A DNA stretch of 12,140 nt from JBGTLW01 sp041743835 (lineage in GTDB: Bacteria; Planctomycetota; Phycisphaerae; Phycisphaerales; Phycisphaeraceae), in assembly GCA_041743835.1 (NCBI GenBank), contig JBGTLW010000125.1:1-12140 (forward strand), read 5' to 3'. The notes beneath the pieces were generated by a model. The model had not been told where the DNA came from. It saw only the letters and a list, made by a program, of their open reading frames with translations, and searched no databases. This document shows, piece after piece, positions 1-5,923 of the stretch (within the stretch, counting starts at the first letter, position 1; each line of letters starts with the position of its first letter). A program made the translations under genes and the position numbers.

Positions 1-1
1 C

Positions 2-106
2 GAGTCGGCCCAGAAGAAGTGGCGACGGCTCAACGGCCACGAACTGATCGGCGACGTCATCGCCGGCATCACCTTCACCGACGGAGTCAAACAACACGCC
101 GCCTGA
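2..106 (+). CDS. IS256-type transposase, C-terminal end only (partial)
   Basis: This is the last 34 codons of a gene entering from the left edge, ending at TGA 104-106. The peptide includes KKWRRLNGHELIGDVIAG followed by ITFTDGV. That pattern (aromatic-R-R-L-N-G, then V-I-x-G-h-x-F-x-D-G) is the usual carboxy end of IS256/mutator-type transposases, which cut and paste insertion sequences using a DDE catalytic core. The core itself lies outside the window, so activity cannot be judged. A terminal-repeat-like sequence follows within 10 bases of the stop, as expected for this family. Family assignment is from recall of the C-terminal pattern; a remnant is as possible as an intact element. Confidence 0.72.
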   Translation, partial: ESAQKKWRRLNGHELIGDVIAGITFTDGVKQHAA

Positions 107-112
107 TCAAAC

Positions 113-140
113 TTCATCCACAGCTTTTGACAATATCTCG
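113..140. repeat. Probable right terminal inverted repeat of the IS256-type element
   Basis: Just after the transposase stop there is an AT-richer segment with the core CTTTTGACAATATCTC. IS256-family elements typically end within a few tens of bases of the transposase stop with a TTGACA-type terminal repeat, and this fits. The left end and the target duplication are outside the window, so the exact outer boundary (about 139-140) is inferred. Confidence 0.5.
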
Positions 141-257
141 CATTGGCAGCCCGTCCACCACACCCCGCGTGCCACGCTCTACGCACTACCCGCAGAATCT
201 TCACCGCAAACGGGGGTTATCCCTTGACTTGGGCGGGTTCAGTACAGAACATATAGA

Positions 258-406
258 TAGCAGACGGCTTTACCTGCTTACACGAAAGGAGGTCTGCCGA
301 CTGGAAAGAAAACTCACCTTCGGGTGGAAGACCCGAGCAGGCACGATCCCGATACCCAGCTATCCATTACTGAGTATTCTTTATTTACGCTTGCCGGGTC
401 TTTTTT
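258..406 (+). ncRNA. Candidate structured leader RNA or small RNA upstream of upp
   Basis: Three potential helices lie in a row. GCAGAC 260-265 pairs with GTCTGC 292-297 and encloses CTTT 268-271 with AAAG 285-288. CACC 315-318 pairs with GGTG 323-326 across a UUCG tetraloop. GACCCG 330-335 pairs with CGGGTC 395-400, directly before six T. CGGGT 321-325 can instead pair with ACCCG 331-335, which would break both the UUCG hairpin and the last helix, so mutually exclusive folds exist. An AAAGGAGG sequence at 285-292 lies within the first hairpin, with no good start codon after it. I could not match it to any riboswitch class I know. It could be an attenuator of upp or a stand-alone small RNA. 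Confidence 0.35.
330..406 (+). terminator. Possible intrinsic terminator or attenuator before upp
   Basis: GACCCG at 330-335 is complementary to CGGGTC at 395-400, and TTTTTT follows at once (401-406). The enclosed loop is long (about 59 bases) and contains only a weak inner stem (GATAC 351-355 with GTATT 373-377), so it is not a classic compact terminator. It lies 62 bases before the upp start. Confidence 0.35.
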
Positions 407-468
407 GTGCGCCCAGTTCGCAGCAGACCCCGCAGCTCGCACCCGTCTTTGTCCCCGTCACACACGCC

Positions 469-1107
469 ATGCCGCACGACCCCGACCTTATCCTGATCGA
501 GCATCCGGTGATCAGCCACCTGCTGACCGTCGCCCGCGATCGCAAGACATCCTCCAGCCGGTTCCGTGCCGTGCTGGAGACGATCGGGGAACTGCTTGCA
601 TACGAGGCGACACGCGACCTGCGGCTGAAAACGCGCGATGTGCAGACGCCGCTCGAGCCCTTCCGGGGTCAGGCGTTGGCTGGGCCGATCACGATTGTGC
701 CGATCCTCCGTGCCGGGCTCGGGCTGGCGACGCCGATGCTTTCGCTGATCCCCACCGCGCGGATGGGGCACATCGGGATGTTCCGCAACGAGGACAGCCT
801 GCAACCCGAGCACTACTACGAAAAGCTCCCGCCAGATGTCGGGGCTGGGCCAGCGATTCTTGTGGACCCGATGCTCGCGACCGGCGGGAGCGCTATGGCT
901 GGCGCTTCGCTGCTCAAGCAGCGCGGCTGCCGTGACATCCGCTTCATCTGCCTGCTGGCTGCGCCCGAAGGCATCGACGCCATGCAGCGGGCGCACCCGG
1001 ACGTGCCGATCTACACCGCCGCGATAGACCGTCAGCTCAACGACTACGGCTTCATCTGCCCCGGCCTCGGCGACGCGGGCGACCGCATCTTCGGCACCAC
1101 CGATTGA
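469..1107 (+). CDS. upp: Uracil phosphoribosyltransferase
   Basis: The enzyme makes UMP from uracil and PRPP in pyrimidine salvage, in the cytoplasm. The 212-aa product matches the usual length of about 208-210. Visible motifs are VPILRAGLG (about 77-85), the PRPP-binding loop DPMLATGGS (133-141), and the C-terminal uracil-recognition segment PGLGDAGDRIFG (198-209). ATG 469 gives the family-like N-terminus (an HPVISHLL-type helix, then R and FR). The same frame is open far upstream, but that extension is not family-like. No Shine-Dalgarno sequence precedes ATG 469. The gene is convergent with aroK, 29 bases away. The T-ended hairpin region before it suggests possible transcription attenuation. 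Confidence 0.95.
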   Translation: MPHDPDLILIEHPVISHLLTVARDRKTSSSRFRAVLETIGELLAYEATRDLRLKTRDVQTPLEPFRGQALAGPITIVPILRAGLGLATPMLSLIPTARMGHIGMFRNEDSLQPEHYYEKLPPDVGAGPAILVDPMLATGGSAMAGASLLKQRGCRDIRFICLLAAPEGIDAMQRAHPDVPIYTAAIDRQLNDYGFICPGLGDAGDRIFGTTD

Positions 1108-1136
1108 CACCACGCACCAGCTCGCCACCCGGCAAA

Positions 1137-1667
1137 CTACAGATGCTTCGCGATCAGGTGTCGGACGACCTCATTGAGGTCGGTCAGCGTCACGTCAAAC
1201 TCCACATCCGCCACTGCACGATACACCGGCTCGCGCTGGGCGAGCACCGTGACAATCTCCTCCAACCCCCCGCCCTGACCCGTCAGGCTTGGGCGCAGGC
1301 CCGCGGTCTGTGGGTCGTTGCTGATCCGCCGATGCAGTTCCTCGGCGTCGCACCGCAGGTAGATGCGGATCGCGTCAGACGCTGCCACCGCTTCGCGTGC
1401 GCCGCTCTGCATCAGTGTCCCGCCACCCAACGCGATGACCTGGTCCGACGCTGCGCAGATGGCACGGGTCACTTCGACCTCCACGCGACGGTAGGCCGGC
1501 TCCCCATCCGTGGCCCATATGTCCGCCACGGTTCGGCCGGCAAAGCGTGCGGTGATCGACTGATCGATATCCACAAACGTCTTCCATAGTTGTTCCGCCA
1601 ACATGCGTGCGACGCTGGTCTTCCCGCAGCCGCGGTAGCCGATGAGGATGATGTTGCTGGCGGTCAT
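1137..1667 (-). CDS. aroK: Shikimate kinase
   Basis: Phosphorylates shikimate to shikimate-3-phosphate with ATP, the fifth step of the chorismate pathway, in the cytoplasm. From the ATG at 1665-1667 the product is 176 aa, the normal family size. It has the P-loop GYRGCGKTS (10-18), the metal/shikimate-binding DID (33-35), the GEPAYR segment with the substrate arginine R60, the GGG triplet (81-83), the lid arginine in LRPSLTG (R125), and RxPxYxxxAD (145-154). A longer frame reaching 1733 adds 22 residues with no family match, and the chosen start places the P-loop correctly. There is no Shine-Dalgarno, and a TACGCT hexamer sits 6 bases before the ATG. The gene is divergent from the DciA-like gene. 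Confidence 0.95.
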   Translation of the reverse strand: MTASNIILIGYRGCGKTSVARMLAEQLWKTFVDIDQSITARFAGRTVADIWATDGEPAYRRVEVEVTRAICAASDQVIALGGGTLMQSGAREAVAASDAIRIYLRCDAEELHRRISNDPQTAGLRPSLTGQGGGLEEIVTVLAQREPVYRAVADVEFDVTLTDLNEVVRHLIAKHL

Positions 1668-1673
1668 GTCGGC

Positions 1674-1702
1674 AGCGTAGAGGGACCAGCCGCCCGCGTC
1701 TA
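1674..1702 (-). promoter_or_regulatory. Predicted aroK promoter (leaderless type)
   Basis: Read on the minus strand: -35 TAGACG (plus positions 1697-1702), a 17-base spacer, -10 TACGCT (1674-1679), then only 6 bases to the aroK ATG. Each box matches its consensus partly (TAGACG at four of six, TACGCT at T, A and final T). The layout mirrors the promoter of the divergent gene. Confidence 0.45.
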
Positions 1703-1741
1703 GCCCCCTGATAGCGTCGGGGTTGCGCCGCAAGCGATCGC

Positions 1742-1770
1742 TGGACTCGGGGCCGCACTCGTCCTACGCT
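1742..1770 (+). promoter_or_regulatory. Predicted promoter of the DciA-like gene (leaderless type)
   Basis: -35 TGGACT (1742-1747), a 17-base spacer, -10 TACGCT (1765-1770), then 7 bases to ATG 1778. The expected transcript start falls at or next to the start codon, and there is no Shine-Dalgarno sequence. Confidence 0.45.
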
Positions 1771-1777
1771 GGACGCG

Positions 1778-2149
1778 ATGGCCGACAGCGCACAAACCCG
1801 CCGGATGGAGCAGCTTCGGCAGATGCGGACCTGGCGCGACCGCGACACATCGCTTGCGTTCCTGTCCGACACGTTCAAGCGCGAGGTCGCCAAGCCATTC
1901 AAGCAGCTTGAAGAGCTTGCCGAGCTGTGGGTTGAGCTTGTGCCGACCCATCTGGCGCAACACACACGGCTCGAAGGGTTGCAGCGCGGCGTGCTGCGCG
2001 TGGTCGTTGATTCGGCTGCGCGGCACTACGAGCTCGATCGCCTGCTGCGGGGTGGCCTGATGCGGGAGCTTACCCGCCGTCACAAGTCCGCCGCGCTGCG
2101 TCAGGTCAAGGTCCGTGTCGGCGTGGTGGAACCACAGCAGGGCAGATAA
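1778..2149 (+). CDS. DciA-like DUF721 protein
   Basis: This is a 123-aa soluble basic protein. Residues about 37-110 show the DUF721/DciA pattern: an amphipathic helix, then LxELWxELVPxHLAxHT, a short L-x-R-G-V-L-R-V-V-V strand, S-A-A-R-H-Y-E-L, and a closing basic segment ending in V-K-V-R-V-G. In bacteria lacking DnaC or DnaI, DciA helps load the replicative helicase DnaB, so a replication role is likely, although the planctomycete versions are little studied. ATG 1778 fits the leaderless promoter. The gene is convergent with the transporter gene, 14 bases apart. The domain call is by pattern recognition and has moderate divergence. Confidence 0.75.
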   Translation: MADSAQTRRMEQLRQMRTWRDRDTSLAFLSDTFKREVAKPFKQLEELAELWVELVPTHLAQHTRLEGLQRGVLRVVVDSAARHYELDRLLRGGLMRELTRRHKSAALRQVKVRVGVVEPQQGR

Positions 2150-2163
2150 AGCCCGCGTCCGCC

Positions 2164-3960
2164 TCACCCCGCGAACGGGAACATGATCGGCGCGAGCGTG
2201 ACGGTGACCACCATCACGATCACATTCATCGGCAGCCCCACGCGCAGAAAATCGGTGAACCGGTACCCGCCGGGGCCGTACACCATGAGATTGGTCTGGT
2301 ACCCCAAGGGCGTCGCGAAGCTCGCCGAGGCGGCGATCATCACCGTCACGACAAACGGCATGACGCTGACATCCATCGCGTGCGATGCCGCCAACGCCAC
2401 CGGGAAGACAAGCACCGCTGCGGCATTGTTGGTGATGAACTCGGTGAACAGCGACGTGGTGAGGTACACCATCAGCAACACAAGCCACGGGTTGCCGCCC
2501 GCCAGCCCGATGAGGCCACGGGTGATGCTCTCGGCTGCGCCGCTGGTCGTCATGGCCATGCCAAGCCCCAGCGCCCCTCCGATGACCAGGAGCACCTGCC
2601 AGTTGATGGACCGCCGGGCCTCGGTACCTGTGCAGCACCGCGTGACAACCATCGCGCCCGCGGCCACCAGCGCCGCGGTGAGCATGCTGATGAACCCGGC
2701 CGCCACCACCACCACCATCGCCACCAGGATGCCCAGCGCAACCCAGGCCCGGTTATGGCGTGGCGGCGCGGAGTCCGAAACCTGGCTCACCAGAAAGAAG
2801 TCGCGGCCGTTGCGGTGCTGCTCTGCAAACGAACCGATCGCTTCGAGCAGCAGCGTGTCGCCCGGCCGCAGCACGATGTCGCCGATCTTCTTGCGGACAC
2901 GCTCGCCACTGCGGGCCACCGCGATCACAGCCGCGTTGTACCGCGTCCTGAACCTGCCATCACGGATCGTCATCCCCACCAGCGGGCAACGGTCAGACAC
3001 CACCGCCTCGATGAGTCGGCGCTGCGCGACCGGTGCGTCGAGCTTGAAGACCTGATCCGTCGCGGGGATCAGGCCCCGAATCTTGCGGAGGTCCACCACC
3101 GATTCCACGATGCCGGCAAACACCAGCCGGTCATCGGCCTGGAGCTTCGCGCTCGAATCCACAGCCTCGATCACCTCGCCCCGCCGCTCGATCTCGATGA
3201 GGAACAGCCCCGGGAGGTGACGCAGACCAGCCTGCTCGATGGTGTACCCAACCAGCGGACCCGCGGACTCCACCACCATCTCGACGGTGTATTGCCGGGG
3301 GTCGCCGTCGCGGTCGATCACGGGCTTGCGGTCCGGCAGGAGCCACCGCCCGAACAGCATGAGCGAGCCGAGCCCCACCAGCGCCGCCGGCAGGCCGACC
3401 CAGGCGATGTCGAACATGCCCAGCCCCTTCATGCCAGGCTCGGCCAGCACCAGGCCATTGATGACCAGATTCGTGCTCGTGCCGATCAGCGTACACATCC
3501 CGCCAAGGATCGAGGCGTAGGACAGCGGGATGAAGAGCTTGGCGGGGCTGATGCCGGTGCGTTTGCACAGGTCCGAGACCACCGGCAGAAACATCGCCAC
3601 CACGGGCGTGTTGTTCAGGAACGCGGAAAGCCCCGCCACCGGGAACATGAGCCGGGCCTGAGCGGCGGCCGCTGATTTGGGGCGACCCAGCAGCGGCGTG
3701 GTGACGCGGGTCATCGCCCCGGTCTGCACCAGACCCTCCACCACCGCGAACAGGGCCGCGACGGTGATCAGCCCCGAGTTGCCAAACCCCGCGACCGCGG
3801 CCGCGGGGCCGGGCAGACGATCGGTCCCCGTCAACGCCTCGGCCAGCATGATCAGCGCCAGCGTCCCCAGCACCAGCACATCAGGCACGGCCCAGTTGCG
3901 GGCAAGACCCAGCACGAGCAATCCAAGCAGCAATACGGTGTACCAGGCTTCCCAACCCAC
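2164..3960 (-). CDS. SLC13/DASS-type permease with two RCK_C domains
   Basis: This 598-aa inner-membrane transporter is of the SLC13 (citrate/arsenite-permease-like) superfamily. The N-terminal half carries several membrane segments and the duplicated signature pairs NNTPVV (116-121) with GTSTN (160-164). The C-terminal half repeats them as NNAAAV (511-516) and TPLGYQTN (550-557). Two soluble RCK_C (TrkA C-terminal-like) domains sit between the halves at about 224-300 and 309-390, a layout common in bacterial members annotated as sodium:sulfate or dicarboxylate symporters. The substrate cannot be told from sequence. The start is GTG (3958-3960), supported by GGAG six bases before it. A TATGAT on the minus strand (3995-4000) may be its -10 box. 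The gene stands alone and is divergent from the zinc-ribbon gene. Confidence 0.9.
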   Translation of the reverse strand: MGWEAWYTVLLLGLLVLGLARNWAVPDVLVLGTLALIMLAEALTGTDRLPGPAAAVAGFGNSGLITVAALFAVVEGLVQTGAMTRVTTPLLGRPKSAAAAQARLMFPVAGLSAFLNNTPVVAMFLPVVSDLCKRTGISPAKLFIPLSYASILGGMCTLIGTSTNLVINGLVLAEPGMKGLGMFDIAWVGLPAALVGLGSLMLFGRWLLPDRKPVIDRDGDPRQYTVEMVVESAGPLVGYTIEQAGLRHLPGLFLIEIERRGEVIEAVDSSAKLQADDRLVFAGIVESVVDLRKIRGLIPATDQVFKLDAPVAQRRLIEAVVSDRCPLVGMTIRDGRFRTRYNAAVIAVARSGERVRKKIGDIVLRPGDTLLLEAIGSFAEQHRNGRDFFLVSQVSDSAPPRHNRAWVALGILVAMVVVVAAGFISMLTAALVAAGAMVVTRCCTGTEARRSINWQVLLVIGGALGLGMAMTTSGAAESITRGLIGLAGGNPWLVLLMVYLTTSLFTEFITNNAAAVLVFPVALAASHAMDVSVMPFVVTVMIAASASFATPLGYQTNLMVYGPGGYRFTDFLRVGLPMNVIVMVVTVTLAPIMFPFAG

Positions 3961-3994
3961 GATCGTCTCCAGTCAGTTGCGATTTTGTTTGCAG

Positions 3995-4000
3995 ATCATA
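3995..4000 (-). promoter_or_regulatory. Possible -10 box of the SLC13-type gene
   Basis: TATGAT on the minus strand matches the sigma-70 -10 consensus at five of six positions and lies about 35 bases before the GTG start. No convincing -35 box was found at the normal distance. Confidence 0.3.
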
Positions 4001-4152
4001 CCGGCGGGTGCATCGGGGCGGGTTATGCCCACGCCACACGGGTCCGAGAAGCAGCCGAAGTAAGGGGCACGCATAGGCATGATTCGGCCTCAAGCCGACC
4101 GCCGATCATCACGATAATGCAGATGGGTCCAGTGCCCGCGGAGAATTGCAAC

Positions 4153-4344
4153 ATGACTACCTCGATCCGGATGATCTGCCCGAACCTCAAGTGCCGGTCC
4201 ATCCTGTCGGTGCCCCCGGCCGCACGCGGCAAAACCGTCCGCTGCCGCCAGTGCGCGATGCGGATCCAAGTCCCCGCCGGCCCAGCCGCCAAGCCCCAAG
4301 CCCCCGCCACCGGCGAACCCGAGCAAACCGCCACCAGCAAGTAA
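4153..4344 (+). CDS. Small CPN-type zinc-ribbon protein (63 aa)
   Basis: The product has a four-cysteine knuckle pair, C9-x4-C14 and C31-x2-C34, with CPN at the first pair, LSVPPAARGK between the pairs, and IQVP after the last. This is the pattern of short zinc-binding modules seen at the N-termini of many planctomycete proteins (MJ0042-like). A Pro/Ala-rich tail of about 22 residues follows and the protein then stops, so it is a free-standing module. The start ATG 4153 is favoured over in-frame ATGs at about 4117-4123 because GGAG (4139-4142) lies ahead of it. A zinc-ribbon fold is well supported; the role is unknown, perhaps nucleic-acid or protein contact. Confidence 0.72.
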   Translation: MTTSIRMICPNLKCRSILSVPPAARGKTVRCRQCAMRIQVPAGPAAKPQAPATGEPEQTATSK

Positions 4345-4371
4345 ACCCACCTCCGCCGCACATGTTGCTGC

Positions 4372-4503
4372 TCAATGCTTCCAGGAGCGCGGCAGCAGCG
4401 CGTAGATCATTGCGCTGGTAAGCAAGAATACCGCCGGAATGACGATGAACAGGATCAATTCCATCGCAGGATTGTAGTGCCACGCGGTGGGCTGTCGATT
4501 CAT
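4372..4503 (-). CDS. Small single-pass membrane protein (43 aa)
   Basis: A short ATG-to-TGA frame gives a 43-aa peptide with a clean membrane-protein layout. The N-terminus is polar and starts MNRQPTAWHYNPAM. One hydrophobic segment of about 22 residues (LILFIVIPAVFLLTSA then MIYALL) follows. The end is a short basic tail, PRSWKH. An internal ATG (4462-4464) would give 30 aa, but the upstream codons keep a sensible W-H-Y-N-P flank, so ATG 4501-4503 is preferred. GGAA precedes it weakly. The gene is convergent with the zinc-ribbon gene, 27 bases apart. I do not recognise the family. By charge rule the Lys/His tail is likely cytoplasmic. It could be a chance frame, but composition argues otherwise. 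Confidence 0.5.
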   Translation of the reverse strand: MNRQPTAWHYNPAMELILFIVIPAVFLLTSAMIYALLPRSWKH

Positions 4504-4570
4504 AACCCATTCCGCGTCAGCACCAGGCACCATGACAACGAATTGCAGGGCAGTGACTTCCTGTTGAACG

Positions 4571-4582
4571 GGAACCGCTTCC
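4571..4582. promoter_or_regulatory. Candidate LacI/GalR-type operator upstream of the LacI-family gene
   Basis: GGAACCGCTTCC is a near-palindrome with a central CG (4576-4577) and fits the AAnCGnTT core typical of LacI/GalR operators, flanked by matching GG and CC. It lies 59 bases before the -35 box. A weaker CG-centred match (GAGAACGATTTC, 4619-4630) is centred 48 bases further on. Confidence 0.35.
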
Positions 4583-4641
4583 GCCTACCCGCGAGTTGCA
4601 TCAGGTCTGCGGTGTTTGGAGAACGATTTCACGTTAGGGGA

Positions 4642-4670
4642 TTGACTGCGATCACCCGCCTCAGTAGAAT
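4642..4670 (+). promoter_or_regulatory. Sigma-70 promoter of the LacI-family regulator
   Basis: -35 TTGACT (4642-4647) and -10 TAGAAT (4665-4670) are separated by exactly 17 bases, each five of six to consensus. This is the best promoter match in the window. The transcript would start near 4677, about 73 bases before TTG 4750. An inverted repeat CCCGC 4655-4659 / GCGGG 4677-4681 brackets the -10 box and might be a binding site. Confidence 0.65.
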
Positions 4671-4749
4671 GACTACGCGGGCAGTTTGATGGCAATGAGG
4701 TCAGACTTGTTTAAAAATGGCCGTGATTCTCACCAATGAGGGTTCCGTC

Positions 4750-5799
4750 TTGGCACGAAAGAACGTCAGAGCTCAGGACATCGCCGACCGCCTGGGGGTT
4801 GCGCGGCCAACGGTGAGCACCATCCTTGCCAACGGCGGCAGGAGTAACACCCGAGTCAGTCAGGAGTTGCGCGAGCGTGTCCTTCAGATGGCGGAGGAAC
4901 TGGGATACCGCCCTAATGCGGCGGCGAAGGCGATTGGCTCCGGGCGGTTCGGCTGCGCGGGCCTGGTACTCAGTTCCACTGATGTCAACCGCAGCAACGT
5001 GCCCGGCGAGCTGATCTTCGGGGCAAGCGATGCCCTCGAGTCGCAGGGCATGCACCTGACCATCGCCACCCTCAATGACAACCAACTGACCGATGCGGAG
5101 TTCGTCCCCAAGATCCTCCGTGAGTGGTCGTGCGATGGATTGCTCATCAATTACCACACGCACATCCCGGCACGGATGACCGAGCTGATCGAAAACTATC
5201 AGGTCCCCTCCGTGTGGCTCAATGTCAAGCATGAACACGACTGCGTCTATTTCGACGACCTACAGGGCGGCAAGACAGCGACGCAGACACTGATCGAACT
5301 GGGACACCGACGTATCGCGTTCTCCAGCCACCACTGGGAAGGCAGCGAAGCGCACTACTCGGAACACGATCGGCGGGACGGCTATCTGCTGGCGATGCGA
5401 AACGCGGGGCTCAAGCCCGACGTATCCGAACCCTACTCCAGCCCGGAGCCCGCCAAGAAACCGATCGATTATTGGGTTGACCGGCTTCAGAGCGCAGATC
5501 GTCCGACCGCGGTGATCCATTATTCGGCCACACGCATGGCGTCGATTATACGTGCGGCGGAACGGTTGGGACTGTCCATCCCCCGGGACCTGTCGTTGAT
5601 CGGCTTTGGGTATCGGCCCGAGTATTACGGCCAGGTCATCGACACAATGATTCAGAACGACCGTGAGTTCGGGAAACAGGCGGTCGAGGCGTTGCTCGAG
5701 AAGATCAGTAAAGACAACACCAAGGTGCAGCCGCGTGTGCTGGCTGTCCAATACCGGCCGGGGCAGAGCGTGGCGCCGCCGCCAAAATACGCAAGGTAA
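4750..5799 (+). CDS. LacI-family transcriptional regulator
   Basis: This 349-aa DNA-binding regulator probably responds to a sugar. The helix-turn-helix (about 6-26, NVRAQDIADRLGVARPTVST) is followed by the hinge region GYRPNAAAKAI (52-62), where the usual LARSL motif is altered. The periplasmic-binding-like effector domain shows DGLLINY, a IELGHRRIAF strand, RPTAVIHY and SLIGFGYRPEYYG. The TTG at 4750 is preferred because GAGGG (4738-4742) sits seven bases before it and the resulting start (M)ARKNV is typical. An in-frame ATG at 4717 adds 11 residues without good ribosome-binding sequence. As the first gene of the carbohydrate locus it is the likely local repressor or activator. Confidence 0.92.
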   Translation: MARKNVRAQDIADRLGVARPTVSTILANGGRSNTRVSQELRERVLQMAEELGYRPNAAAKAIGSGRFGCAGLVLSSTDVNRSNVPGELIFGASDALESQGMHLTIATLNDNQLTDAEFVPKILREWSCDGLLINYHTHIPARMTELIENYQVPSVWLNVKHEHDCVYFDDLQGGKTATQTLIELGHRRIAFSSHHWEGSEAHYSEHDRRDGYLLAMRNAGLKPDVSEPYSSPEPAKKPIDYWVDRLQSADRPTAVIHYSATRMASIIRAAERLGLSIPRDLSLIGFGYRPEYYGQVIDTMIQNDREFGKQAVEALLEKISKDNTKVQPRVLAVQYRPGQSVAPPPKYAR

Positions 5800-5923
5800 T
5801 ACGACCGCGCCTGTACTGCCGGGCGTGAGTTGGGTGCCGGGGTGCTTGATGCTTCATGCTAACCATCTTTTCCAAGCGAGCTGATAGACGAATCATTGCA
5901 AGCCTTGTACAGCCGCATTCACG

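Larger units (their letters stand above)
141..468 (+). other. Gene-free stretch between the IS end and upp, holding an RNA leader candidate
   Basis: No convincing coding sequence is seen here. The open frame that runs through it into upp has no codon pattern or family resemblance before the upp start at 469. The stretch holds a possible promoter (TTGACT at 224-229, TATAGA at 252-257, with a poor 22-base spacing), three stem-loop candidates between 260 and 400, and a T-run at 401-406. The 141-220 part shows nothing recognisable. Confidence 0.6.

Noticed and set aside
19..468. N-terminal extension of the upp frame
   Set aside because: It overlaps the transposase end in another frame and the structured leader, and UPRTases do not carry a 150-residue basic extension.
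1733..1742. AGCGATCGCT palindrome between aroK and the DciA-like gene
   Set aside because: A short GC-rich palindrome of this kind is expected by chance, and it overlaps the predicted -35 box without further support.
2380..3675. Plus-strand open frame of 431 codons opposite the transporter
   Set aside because: It is rich in His, Arg and Gln as expected from the complement of a hydrophobic membrane protein, with no motif.
4084..4098. TCGGC/GCCGA hairpin before the zinc-ribbon gene
   Set aside because: Only five base pairs, no T-run and no upstream gene on that strand to terminate.
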